Below are positions 1 to 8,597 of a DNA stretch of 64,000 nt, piece after piece. Numbering within the stretch: the first letter of the stretch is position 1; each line of letters begins with the position of its first letter. Below the pieces are notes generated by a model. It was not told the origin of the DNA and made no database searches. It worked only from the letters and a program-made list of their open reading frames with translations. A program made the position numbers and the translations under genes. The stretch covers positions 124,001 through 188,000 of the forward strand of contig NZ_MLBF01000002.1 of assembly GCF_001936615.1 (NCBI RefSeq), read 5' to 3'. This DNA is from Desulfosporosinus metallidurans (lineage in GTDB: Bacteria; Bacillota; Desulfitobacteriia; Desulfitobacteriales; Desulfitobacteriaceae).

Positions 1-1529
1 GGCATTCTTATCAAATCCGCAATGATGGGTTGATCCGCAATATCTTTCCCCAAGGCAACCTTGAGCTTGGAAGGGTATTGTCCGAAGCTAGCTGTTTCGA
101 GCACTTCGCGAAATGGTACAGATCGTGCCTGCTTATTCGGAACTTCAATCCCGATGGCTGCTTTTCCAGGAATCGGAGCTTCAATACGCACATCCCGAGC
201 AGCAAGTCCTAGTGCAATATCATCCGATAGATTAACAATCTTGCTAATCTTAACTCCTGGAGCTGGGGCTAGCTCATATCGGGTAATGACTGGGCCTCTA
301 GTTACGCGAATGACTTTGGCTTTTACTCCAAAATCCAGCAGCACTTTCTCCAGCAATTTTGACGTTTCCGTATCCTGAATAATGACTCGTTGTGGCATTG
401 GATCCAATAAATTATAATCAGGAACCTTCCAATGATCTACTTTTTCAACGACAAGTTTAACCAACGGAGCCACTTGACCCGCATAATTTAAGGGTAACTC
501 TGAGGCAGCAGCCATAGGAGCTACAAACTCGTGCTTAGTGTGATATGTGCACTCCGTATTCAACAGCTCATCCAAGGATTCAACTTTGGTTTCCTGACCA
601 CTTTCCTCTATCCTACCTGTTACGATTTCTGGCAATACTATAGATTTCTTCTCTGTTTCAAGCTCACTGATTGAAACAGAACTCTCAATGGCTAGAGCGA
701 TCTTCTCGACTTCATCGATTGTTCGACTACCAGCCCCCAAATCTCCTATAACATCCAGCGTTTCCAAGTCTTGAGGTATTTTGTCTTCCTTAAATTGGGC
801 CAAGAACTCTTCTTGATCCTTTTGAGACTCGAAAATCGGAGAAAATATTGGCTTTCTAATAGGGATTTCAGGTATTACTGGTATATCCTTTGGAATATTG
901 CTCCCTTGCCAAGAGCTCCCTCGGTCAAGTCCTTCCTCATGGTCTACTCCCTCGAAATAATCTTCAAGTCCGTTTAAAGTCGTCATTTTGCGGGGAGTCT
1001 TAGGAAAAATCGACTGACCAGTCCCAAAATATGAAGGAAAATCTCTCCCGACTTCCTCCATTTCTTCTGCCATTTGGTTATCTGCATCCTTCATTTCCAC
1101 CCATTCGGGAGAAGAGAAATAGCGGTTAAATCCCTGTAAATTCACAAGTTTCCCAGGTGGTAGAGATATACCATGAGAGTCAAAGTCAGTTTTAAATTCT
1201 GATTCTCTCAATTGGTCAGAATTCTGTTGATTTGACTTCATCTTGCGGCGATTTCCAGACACCTTTGAGAGTCGCGCTGATGAAAATAATGCTGATCGTT
1301 TGGACGCTGATGTCGATGAATAAATCCAAAGAAGGAAAGCTATTACCAAACAAAAAATTAGCCCTAACCAGGCCAAACTTCTTCCCATAACCGCAGTAAA
1401 CAAGGTATAGACCCGCTTTCCCATAAAAAACCCCAAACCACCTAATAGCCCTATCATAGAAAACAATAATAAAACTATGCTGAATAACTTAAGCCAAAGA
1501 GAGCCTGGATCTTTTTTCCTTTTTGACAA
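1..1529 (-). CDS. ftsK: DNA translocase FtsK/SpoIIIE, N-terminal part (runs off the left edge)
   Basis: Membrane-anchored AAA+ motor that pumps double-stranded DNA through the division or sporulation septum. About 509 codons are present; the reading ends inside the motor domain at VALGKDI..QPIIADLIRM, the segment just before the Walker A loop, which lies outside the window. Two hydrophobic segments are seen near residues 13-33 and 46-66, followed by a long acidic linker rich in D, E, P and S, then the alpha/beta domain (VDHWKVPDYNLLDP, VIRVTRGPVITRYEL). The start is a TTG preceded by GAGAGGTGAAAGG; a stop lies upstream in frame. Family members usually have four membrane spans, so this N-terminus is short. 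Identity is firm; the choice between FtsK and SpoIIIE roles is open. Confidence 0.93.
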   Translation of the reverse strand, partial: MSKRKKDPGSLWLKLFSIVLLLFSMIGLLGGLGFFMGKRVYTLFTAVMGRSLAWLGLIFCLVIAFLLWIYSSTSASKRSALFSSARLSKVSGNRRKMKSNQQNSDQLRESEFKTDFDSHGISLPPGKLVNLQGFNRYFSSPEWVEMKDADNQMAEEMEEVGRDFPSYFGTGQSIFPKTPRKMTTLNGLEDYFEGVDHEEGLDRGSSWQGSNIPKDIPVIPEIPIRKPIFSPIFESQKDQEEFLAQFKEDKIPQDLETLDVIGDLGAGSRTIDEVEKIALAIESSVSISELETEKKSIVLPEIVTGRIEESGQETKVESLDELLNTECTYHTKHEFVAPMAAASELPLNYAGQVAPLVKLVVEKVDHWKVPDYNLLDPMPQRVIIQDTETSKLLEKVLLDFGVKAKVIRVTRGPVITRYELAPAPGVKISKIVNLSDDIALGLAARDVRIEAPIPGKAAIGIEVPNKQARSVPFREVLETASFGQYPSKLKVALGKDIADQPIIADLIRM

Positions 1530-1616
1530 ACCTTTCACCTCTCACTTCATATCCATTATGGTAGATGAGCTAGGAGAATGTCAAAAGGTTTTTTTTGAAT
1601 CCAAGGAATTTGAATT

Positions 1617-2576
1617 TTAGTAGCTCAACAACACGCCTGCTTGATTTGGTAAAGGGTGAAATATTTCCTGAGATATTTCTCCATTTTCATTTAAAAACAC
1701 GTTGCCGGTGTAGAGGAAATCTCCTTTTGTCCAATATCGCAGGTCTAAAAATTCAACGATACATTCTTCAGCATCAGATGAGTGGGCAATCACATGATAG
1801 TAAGGCGTGAATTGACTAAATATCTCAGCTAAATTTCCTTCTAGGGCATTGGAAACAGAAGGGTTATTTCTATCGATTTTTGGTAAAACGCGACAGATCG
1901 TCGGTGTTTGATTACGAATAATGCCAAAACGCACAAGTCCCCCTTGGTAGAGGATAAAGTTCCACGCAAAAGGATGATACATAGCTGGGAGCACTTTGAC
2001 TTGATCCCTTTCCCCTAAATGATAGATTTCTTTTAAACGTTCTCTTGTTTTTATTCTCCCTAGGTGACGGTATCCAAGGTATAAGGCACTGATTAGTAAA
2101 GCACTCAGCGATGATGCTTGCGCTAAGTTCGGAGTTCTCAGCGAAAGCATAAAAGACACTAAGAATGAGCTTAAAACGACGGGGTCAGTAAGCATAATCA
2201 TATCTACAGTAATTTTCTTACGTGAAAAAGGCCATAAAAGCTCTGCTCCAAACGAATTTAAAATGTCCATTATGCCATGAGACATTGTACCAATCAGAGT
2301 CCAAAAGAAAACGGTCGTCCATGTGGTCGTTGGAAAGACAGCATAAAGTGCAGTACTCAGTCCAATAGCCATACCGGATAGAGCAATCAAAGAATGGCTG
2401 GCTCCCCGATGTTTTAATAAATAATTAAAGCGACCTTTGACATGAGCTATGATATCTAGATCAGGGAGCATTGCACCTAATGTGCAGCCCAAAAATACAG
2501 GATCATTCAGTTGCATAGTATGACCCGAGAGGGTACTTAAAGCAATTCCGATTAAGCCATGGGTTATCGGATCCAT
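1617..2576 (-). CDS. Membrane-bound metal-dependent hydrolase, YdjM/DUF457 family
   Basis: The protein starts MDPITHGLIGIALS, the hallmark N-terminus of the YdjM/DUF457 family of integral membrane proteins with conserved His and Asp residues (HGL near residue 6, HRGASHS near 79, HGIMD near 102). At least four hydrophobic spans are visible in the N-terminal half; the C-terminal third is soluble. The start was moved six codons inward from the first ATG because GGAGGTGG overlaps that ATG and sits correctly for the second. Substrate is unknown; family membership rests on the motif pattern. No LexA-type box was seen upstream. Confidence 0.75.
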   Translation of the reverse strand: MDPITHGLIGIALSTLSGHTMQLNDPVFLGCTLGAMLPDLDIIAHVKGRFNYLLKHRGASHSLIALSGMAIGLSTALYAVFPTTTWTTVFFWTLIGTMSHGIMDILNSFGAELLWPFSRKKITVDMIMLTDPVVLSSFLVSFMLSLRTPNLAQASSLSALLISALYLGYRHLGRIKTRERLKEIYHLGERDQVKVLPAMYHPFAWNFILYQGGLVRFGIIRNQTPTICRVLPKIDRNNPSVSNALEGNLAEIFSQFTPYYHVIAHSSDAEECIVEFLDLRYWTKGDFLYTGNVFLNENGEISQEIFHPLPNQAGVLLSY

Positions 2577-2730
2577 TTTTCGACCCACCTCCATTAACTA
2601 TGAAATGAATTGTTAGCGTTAAACAATTCTCATTATACCATAAAGCTATAAGAAGAAACTAATGTCTTTTTATGTCCACACTTTCCAATTTTAGTTATCC
2701 AATATCTTTCTATATTGCTGTCATTAGTGT

Positions 2731-2777
2731 ATAAAAGCAAAACCTGCAGTATGGAACTGTAGGTTTTTGGCTTTTAT
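2731..2777 (-). terminator. Terminator-like hairpin after the BON-domain gene
   Basis: A long imperfect inverted repeat (ATAAAAGC-AAAACCTGCAG paired with CTGTAGGTTTTTGGCTTTTAT, 7-nt loop) lies just downstream of the BON-domain gene and ends in a T-rich tract on the minus strand. Confidence 0.7.
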
Positions 2778-2794
2778 ACTTAGGAGATTAACGT

Positions 2795-3685
2795 TTACCC
2801 TTTGCTGGAATGTGCAGCTACTTTTATAGAATTATTGACATCGTGAATCTCCGGGATATATTGAATCATTTTTTCAGCAAATTCACGATCTTCTTCTGAA
2901 TACACTTCACCTGTCAGAAAAGCAATTCCATCTTGAACAAAAGCACGAATTTGTCCAGAATTTAAACGATGTTGGCCAAGTTTAGCGACTAACTGTTCCG
3001 TTAACCACAAATCGTCTCCTTGTGAGCGGTGACGGGTAAATACTTCGCTGACCACCGCTTTTACACCTGGTACCTGATAAGCTGTTTCTACAGCCCATTC
3101 CATTGTTTCCTGGTTGTCAACCAGTCCAGTTAGGGTAATCAGGCCATTTCGAGCCTCCGTTTTAATCTCGTGAGCATTAACCCACGGGGATGCGACCAAT
3201 GCGTTTTCCACACGATTGACTAACGTTGCGTCATCCACAGCCTTTTCCAAAAACTGAATCTCACTTCGAATTTCTTTAACTCCACGGACTTGGGATGCTA
3301 AGCGTTTCGCTAACCGTTCCGTATTTTGAGTCTCAACGTGCCCAAGTAATGTTGCAATTCCACGGCTTACTCGACAACCCAAGTGCGTAATATCCTCGTA
3401 GTTAGACCCCTGAAAACGTTCATTAATACCTTGTTCAACGTCTTTATCCTTAATATTCCCGTCATTAGCCACTGTTAAGGAATTATCCAATTCTCGAACC
3501 CCGTCAATTCGACCTACCCGACTACCGAAGAAATCCTTTTCTACCAGACTGTCAACCGTTCCCCAAAGTATGGCTTTGTCCCCTTTAACCTCCACATGAA
3601 GTCCTTGGCCACTTTCCCCGAAATGTGTATGAATAAGGTTCTTGATATCCCGGAGGACATCTTGTTCGGAACGTGAATTATGCAT
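2795..3685 (-). CDS. Protein with four BON domains
   Basis: A 296-residue soluble protein built of four consecutive BON modules (about residues 8-72, 83-146, 154-219, 226-290), each with the ...V.V..G.v.L.G.V.....R..A......I.GV..V.N.I pattern. BON domains, known from OsmY and from secretin- and channel-associated proteins, are thought to bind phospholipid or ligand surfaces. No signal peptide is visible, so it is probably cytoplasmic. RBS GGAGGGAG is correctly spaced from the ATG. It follows the potassium channel gene by 54 nt on the same strand, so the two may be cotranscribed; a link to ion or osmotic stress is inference from this context and from the OsmY-type domain. Confidence 0.85.
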   Translation of the reverse strand: MHNSRSEQDVLRDIKNLIHTHFGESGQGLHVEVKGDKAILWGTVDSLVEKDFFGSRVGRIDGVRELDNSLTVANDGNIKDKDVEQGINERFQGSNYEDITHLGCRVSRGIATLLGHVETQNTERLAKRLASQVRGVKEIRSEIQFLEKAVDDATLVNRVENALVASPWVNAHEIKTEARNGLITLTGLVDNQETMEWAVETAYQVPGVKAVVSEVFTRHRSQGDDLWLTEQLVAKLGQHRLNSGQIRAFVQDGIAFLTGEVYSEEDREFAEKMIQYIPEIHDVNNSIKVAAHSSKG

Positions 3686-3739
3686 AAATCTCCCTCCACA
3701 ATGAAAAACTGTAATAATTTTCTCACTCTAGAGGGTATT

Positions 3740-4792
3740 TTATCCCAACACTTCTTCTTTTAATCCCGAGGAATTAGTTTTATCTGCGATCGAAAATTTT
3801 GTTATGTTAGCTGCAACCTGTTCCAAGCGATGTAATTGTTCTCTGAGCCCTAAAACGATTAAGAGATCTCCCTGCCAAATCTCTTCTTCTGCACCCGGAT
3901 TACTAATAACCTGGTTATTGCGCAAAATGGCAAGAATCATTGCACCAGTCTGCTGTTTAATACCGCTCGTTGACAACGTCTTTCCAACTAGGCAGGATCC
4001 ATCATCGACCCTCAGTTCGACCATTTCCATCTCAATATTGTGATCATGAATCACGGTCTCTAGATACTCCACACTAATCGGTTTCAAAATGGACATTGCC
4101 ATTCTCCATCCTCCGAGAACAGCAGGAGAGATAACTTTGTCCGCACCAGCGCGTAATAACTTTTTCTCAGACTCCAGCTTATCCATCCGAGCAACCACTT
4201 GAATGCCTGGATTAAGCCCTTTAGCTGTTAATGTTACAAACACATTTAAGGAATCCTCCGGCAAAGCAGTGATAAGCCCTTTAGCTTTATCTATACCAGC
4301 TTTTTTAAGCGTTTCATCTTGTGTCGCATCACTGTGAATAACTAAGAACCCCTCTTCAATCAATTCAGTTATGAGGTCTTCCTGTTGCTCAATTACAACA
4401 AATGTCGCTCCTTCTTTGCGAAGCCGATTAAGAACTTGTCTGCCTACACGTCCTGCTCCGCAAACTATAATATGTTCTTTAAGTTGCTCAATCTTTTTAT
4501 TCATCTTTCTTCTCCCATATACACCGGCCAACTGACCCTCGACCAGAAAAGCCATCATAAGTCCAGCAAAATAGAGCATTACCCCGACTCCGCCCATCAT
4601 TAAAAAGACAAGGAACGTATGCCCAGCTTCAGTGTGTACTTCAATATCCCCATAACCCACTGTCGTAATCGTTTGCACAGTTAGATAAAAGGCTTGCGCG
4701 AAACTGAAGTGTTCTGTTAGCATTATGCCAGCTGTACCAAGAATCAGGGTTACGAGTAAGGCCAAAAAGGCAAGACCCATACGTTTGTCCAA
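3740..4792 (-). CDS. Potassium channel with RCK (TrkA-N/TrkA-C) domains
   Basis: Two-TM potassium channel subunit. TM1 is near residues 6-27, the pore helix and selectivity filter TTVGYGD near residues 43-49, and TM2 near 60-84. An RCK/TrkA-N Rossmann domain begins at IIVCGAGRVGRQV (about 108-120), and a TrkA-C domain occupies the last ~90 residues. Such channels form gated tetramers whose RCK rings sense nucleotides, Ca2+ or c-di-AMP. Start TTG preceded by GAAAGGGCT; an ATG four codons in lacks an RBS. Close to the BON-domain gene downstream. Family assignment is firm; the regulating ligand is not known. A c-di-AMP riboswitch elsewhere in the window shows that signal is used by this organism. 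Confidence 0.93.
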   Translation of the reverse strand: MDKRMGLAFLALLVTLILGTAGIMLTEHFSFAQAFYLTVQTITTVGYGDIEVHTEAGHTFLVFLMMGGVGVMLYFAGLMMAFLVEGQLAGVYGRRKMNKKIEQLKEHIIVCGAGRVGRQVLNRLRKEGATFVVIEQQEDLITELIEEGFLVIHSDATQDETLKKAGIDKAKGLITALPEDSLNVFVTLTAKGLNPGIQVVARMDKLESEKKLLRAGADKVISPAVLGGWRMAMSILKPISVEYLETVIHDHNIEMEMVELRVDDGSCLVGKTLSTSGIKQQTGAMILAILRNNQVISNPGAEEEIWQGDLLIVLGLREQLHRLEQVAANITKFSIADKTNSSGLKEEVLG

Positions 4793-4845
4793 GAAATCAG
4801 CCCTTTCGCTCAGGTGTGGTTTTTGAAATAAATTAATTCAAGTAT

Positions 4846-5673
4846 TTAAGTATCTATATATTTCTGCAACTTACGAACCCCTTCAAGCGGAACGTCCATT
4901 TGACCCAGTTGTATCGGTCCAAAAGGCCCATGAAAGTCGCTACCTCCAGTGGCCAAAATCGCGAATTTGTCTGCGATTTCCGAGTAGTAGGAAATTAGCG
5001 TTGTTTGTCGTTCCCAATAACCATAGTACACTTCAAGCCCAATCGGTCGATAAGCCAATAAATCAAAAACCATCTTCGGATCATATTGAAGACCTGGATG
5101 GGCTACAACCGGAAGCCCGCCGCAAGCAAAAATTAGATCCACTGCGTCTTGAAACGTATGTTTTAGATAGGGTAAATACGCAACCCCGCCTGGCCGAAAA
5201 TAAGCTGCAATGTCTCGCCAGCTTTTCTGACTGTACCCACTGTTCTGATGATAGATGGCCCTCATAATATGTCCCTTACTAACTGCTCCTTGAGCACCAA
5301 CTTCCCGCTTGACATCTTGCCAGTCCAAAGAAAGACCCCCATTCTTTAGACATTCAACCATTTCAAAGGCCAAAGCGGTCCTCTGTTCGCGTAGTTCTCT
5401 CAAACGAGCTTGTAAGACAGGGTTATTAACATCCTTGAAATACCCTAGGAGATGAACCTCCTGACCTTGAAAACTGGTAAGTAACTCCACACCCGGAATA
5501 ATTTTAATATTTAAAGGTTTCGCGAGACTTTCAGCCTCAACTATTCCTTGAGTACTCTCATGATCAGTAATCGCTAAAATTCGCACGTTTCTGGCATGGG
5601 CAAGGTTTACAACCTCCTCAACCGAAAGCGAACCATCCGATTCTTGAGTATGAACATGTAGATCAACTCTCAA
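4846..5673 (-). CDS. PHP-domain metal-dependent phosphoesterase (TrpH/YciV type)
   Basis: PHP (polymerase and histidinol phosphatase) superfamily. Metal-binding motifs are visible: VDLHVHTQESDGS at the N-terminus, ITDHES (about 37-42), PGVELL, VVAHPG and GGSDFHGP near the C-terminus. Close relatives are the YciV/TrpH group, including the 5'-3' exoribonuclease RNase AM; the exact substrate here is unproven. The start is set at a TTG giving (M)RVDLHVH because the GGGGGGGTG stretch just before it is the ribosome site; the longer ATG start would place the start codon inside that site. Confidence 0.88.
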   Translation of the reverse strand: MRVDLHVHTQESDGSLSVEEVVNLAHARNVRILAITDHESTQGIVEAESLAKPLNIKIIPGVELLTSFQGQEVHLLGYFKDVNNPVLQARLRELREQRTALAFEMVECLKNGGLSLDWQDVKREVGAQGAVSKGHIMRAIYHQNSGYSQKSWRDIAAYFRPGGVAYLPYLKHTFQDAVDLIFACGGLPVVAHPGLQYDPKMVFDLLAYRPIGLEVYYGYWERQTTLISYYSEIADKFAILATGGSDFHGPFGPIQLGQMDVPLEGVRKLQKYIDT

Positions 5674-5782
5674 GAACACCCCCCCCATCTACTTTTATAA
5701 CACGAGTATTCTGGCTTTTCCTCGAAAATCCTGCAAACATCTTTCTATATCCCATTTTTCTAACTTCCTTAAAAAATATCCA

Positions 5783-5811
5783 TTGACACATTTTATTTTT
5801 TCAGATATAAT
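5783..5811 (+). promoter_or_regulatory. Consensus sigma-A promoter of the tRNA-Trp gene
   Basis: TTGACA at 5783-5788 and TATAAT at 5806-5811 with a 17-bp spacer, a perfect match to the housekeeping consensus, ending 22 bp before the tRNA. Confidence 0.92.
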
Positions 5812-5833
5812 TTAATTCGTTGCTGAAATTCTT

Positions 5834-5907
5834 AGGGGATTAGTTTAATGGTAGAACAGCGGTCTCCAAAACCGCTGATGCGGGTTCGACTCCTGCATCC
5901 CCTGCCA
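5834..5907 (+). tRNA. tRNA-Trp (CCA anticodon)
   Basis: A 74-nt cloverleaf with acceptor AGGGGAT/ATCCCCT, anticodon stem GCGGT/ACCGC around loop CTCCAAA (anticodon CCA), T-arm GGTTCGACTCC, and an encoded 3' CCA. Single gene unit with its own promoter and terminator. Confidence 0.97.
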
Positions 5908-5976
5908 GCTTTAACTTTATTATTTTTCCCATTTTGGTGTCTGGACAGATTTAATAAATTATACATGAGAAAGCGT

Positions 5977-6001
5977 GCGTGAATTAATTCACGCTTTTTT
6001 T
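5977..6001 (+). terminator. Rho-independent terminator after tRNA-Trp
   Basis: Self-complementary GCGTGAATTAATTCACGC followed by seven T residues, 70 nt after the tRNA. Confidence 0.88.
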
Positions 6002-6049
6002 GCTTTCTAACTCTAATTCTCAAGTCAGCCGCTTGCCTGTCCTAGGATC

Positions 6050-7468
6050 TTATCCATTTAAACTATACCGTGTTTTTCCATATTCCTCGATTTCATGTTT
6101 CTTCGCTTCGTAGCCATTACGTCCCATTAAGGCGTAAGTTCCATTTTTTCCTTCTTCAACTCCCGGTTGATCGAAAGCATTAATGTTCAATAACTCACCC
6201 ATGTAGGCCGTCTCCCACTCCAGCAAAAGGAGTAATTGTCCTACACTATACGCATCCAAACGGGGAAGTAGAATTTTCTGATGTTGCCGCCCAGCAAGGG
6301 TAAGGGCGTATTCAGTTGCTTTTTGTTCCGCCCATAACAACTCGTCTAAGGTCTTTCCACCTAAAAATCGAATGTCCTCGGGCAATTTCATATCTATTGG
6401 TATCTCTTGGGTTTCCTTAAACTTCTCAACAACTACAAATGTGATGACCTTATCATCAGGACCCTCCGCATATAACTGAACTTGGGAATGTTGATCCGTT
6501 ACTCCTAGAGCTTTAACGGGTGTCTGTCCAACATGAACCACTCGCCCCTGTCGATCGTAACGTTTCCCTAAACTTTCCGCCCACAACTGGGCATACCAAT
6601 CTGCCATTGTTTTTAAACCGTCGGCATAGGGCATGAACACGGAGATGTTCTTACCTTTTTGCCACGACAAAAGTGCCAATGCTGCTCGTAATTGGGCCGG
6701 GTTGGAGAAGACACCCTGTGTCTCTCTAATCCATTGATCCATTTCTAATGCACCTTCAAGAAGCCGATGAACGTCAATCCCGCATATGGCAGCCGCCAGC
6801 AATCCTACAGGGGTCAGTTCTGAGAAGCGCCCACCAATTCCTGCAGGAATTACAAACCTCTGATATCCTTCAGTGAGTGCAATTGGCAGGAGATTTCCTT
6901 TTTCTTTATCTGTGGTCACAACAATATGTTCTGCATAACTATCTCCGCATACCCGACGTAAGGTGTCTCGAACAATTAAAAACTGAGCCATTGTTTCAGA
7001 GGTGTTGCCCGATTTTGAAATTACATTAAATAGCGTTTTGCTTGGATCAAGCATCTGCAACAACTCACTAAACCGCACTGGATCTATATTGTCCATGACA
7101 TAAAAGCGGGGGCGATGACCACGCTTCTCAGGAGGAAGTTCATTATAATAGTAATGATTTAGTGCTTGGTGAACAGCCAGAGGTCCGAGCGCAGATCCAC
7201 CAATTCCCAAAACCACGAAGTTATCGAATTTAGAAGAGACAGCATTAGCATACTCGCTGATCTCCGAGAGCTGGTTTTTCATGGATACCAGAAGCTTGGA
7301 AAAATCAATTTCACCAGCCTTCCAGCGAATTAAGAGAGCAGTTTGAGCTTCATCCAACACTTTCTGAAGGCTCTGCAGTTTCGCCTCTGAAAACCCGTTT
7401 TGATTTTGCAAACTTTCCATCATTCCCGTAAAATCGATCGTTATTCTCGCTCGTACTCGGTCTTCCAT
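6050..7468 (-). CDS. pgi: Glucose-6-phosphate isomerase
   Basis: Interconverts glucose 6-phosphate and fructose 6-phosphate in glycolysis. Both family signatures are present: GIGGRFSELTPVG in the middle and the C-terminal LLNINAFDQPGVEEGKN motif, together with the phosphate-binding SKSGNTSETM and GIGGSALGP. About 472 residues, normal for the bacterial short form. The ATG is preceded by GAGG at 7 nt; a GTG one codon upstream is possible. It lies 47 nt after pfkA on the same strand, forming a glycolytic pair. Confidence 0.97.
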   Translation of the reverse strand: MEDRVRARITIDFTGMMESLQNQNGFSEAKLQSLQKVLDEAQTALLIRWKAGEIDFSKLLVSMKNQLSEISEYANAVSSKFDNFVVLGIGGSALGPLAVHQALNHYYYNELPPEKRGHRPRFYVMDNIDPVRFSELLQMLDPSKTLFNVISKSGNTSETMAQFLIVRDTLRRVCGDSYAEHIVVTTDKEKGNLLPIALTEGYQRFVIPAGIGGRFSELTPVGLLAAAICGIDVHRLLEGALEMDQWIRETQGVFSNPAQLRAALALLSWQKGKNISVFMPYADGLKTMADWYAQLWAESLGKRYDRQGRVVHVGQTPVKALGVTDQHSQVQLYAEGPDDKVITFVVVEKFKETQEIPIDMKLPEDIRFLGGKTLDELLWAEQKATEYALTLAGRQHQKILLPRLDAYSVGQLLLLLEWETAYMGELLNINAFDQPGVEEGKNGTYALMGRNGYEAKKHEIEEYGKTRYSLNG

Positions 7469-7515
7469 CACTCAACCTCATCTCTATAATAGATTTATAT
7501 CTGTTAACTATAACG

Positions 7516-8487
7516 TTAAATCGAGAGCTCATTCGCCAAATTATAAAGTTCTCTGTTAAAGGGGCGACGTACTCCATAAGCGGCATCGAGAGGGCTAGAG
7601 ACAACGAGTTGATTGACATAAGCTGTCATCTTATTCGACTCTTTAGCCAAAATGATCTCGATTGCTTTTCCTCCCATGGCCGCACTAATCACAGCGTCCA
7701 GAGCACTAGGATTACCACCACGTTGTAAATGTCCTAAAATGGTGATTCGAGTCTCAAACCCAGAACGAGCTCGTAATTCCTCCCCGATTTTATAAGCGCT
7801 ACCTACACCCTCCGCAACTAAGATAATACTGTGGTTTTTACCACGTTGATGACCACGCTTTAGTTTATCACTGATTTCATCCAAATCGTACGGGATTTCA
7901 GGAACCAGTATAGATTCCGCCCCACAGGCTAAGCCGGCTTGAAGAGCTATGTTCCCACAATTTCTTCCCATAACTTCTACAATGAACGTGCGTTCGTGGG
8001 AAGATGCTGTATCTCTGATTTTACTCACGGCATCCACGACCGTATTAGTAGCAGTATCGAATCCTATCGTCAAATCGGTCCCAGCAATATCATTGTCGAT
8101 CGTGCCTGGTATTCCCACAATCTGAACTCCCCGTGCTGCTAAAGTCTGCGCCCCACGAAAAGACCCATCTCCTCCAATTACCACCAAGGCGTCAATTTGC
8201 AACTTATGTAACTGCTCAATAGCCTTCTGTTGGCCTTCTTCTGTCCGCATTTCTTCGGAACGTGCCGTCTTCAATATGGTCCCCCCACGAAGCACAATAT
8301 CTGCAACAGAGCCTATCGTCATTTCTTGGATTTCTCCGTGTATCAGCCCCTCATATCCTCGGCTTATCCCGTAAACCTCCAGTCCATGGTAAATTCCTTT
8401 CCTTACCACCGCCCGAAGGGCTGCGTTCATACCTGGAGCATCTCCTCCACTAGTTAGTACCCCAATCCGTTTGATTGTATCTGACAA
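7516..8487 (-). CDS. pfkA: ATP-dependent 6-phosphofructokinase
   Basis: Phosphorylates fructose 6-phosphate to fructose 1,6-bisphosphate. Motifs: LTSGGDAPGMN at the N-terminus, GGDGSFRGA for nucleotide (the Gly after GGD and absence of GGDDS fit ATP rather than pyrophosphate), catalytic PGTIDNDI, TIGFDTA and MGRNCG. About 323 residues, the usual bacterial length. The start is chosen as TTG (giving MSDTIKRIGVLTSGG) because GAGGTGG is 5 nt before it; the GTG three codons upstream is part of that ribosome site. Upstream of pgi on the same strand. Confidence 0.96.
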   Translation of the reverse strand: MSDTIKRIGVLTSGGDAPGMNAALRAVVRKGIYHGLEVYGISRGYEGLIHGEIQEMTIGSVADIVLRGGTILKTARSEEMRTEEGQQKAIEQLHKLQIDALVVIGGDGSFRGAQTLAARGVQIVGIPGTIDNDIAGTDLTIGFDTATNTVVDAVSKIRDTASSHERTFIVEVMGRNCGNIALQAGLACGAESILVPEIPYDLDEISDKLKRGHQRGKNHSIILVAEGVGSAYKIGEELRARSGFETRITILGHLQRGGNPSALDAVISAAMGGKAIEIILAKESNKMTAYVNQLVVSSPLDAAYGVRRPFNRELYNLANELSI

Positions 8488-8597
8488 TGGGTCCACCTCT
8501 TCTCTTAGTCTTCTTTACCATGTTTCTACTCTCCCAAATCACATTGTTCTTGGGACCGTCATCAGCTTGTCATCGGCTTCTGACCCCTGTCTAGAGC

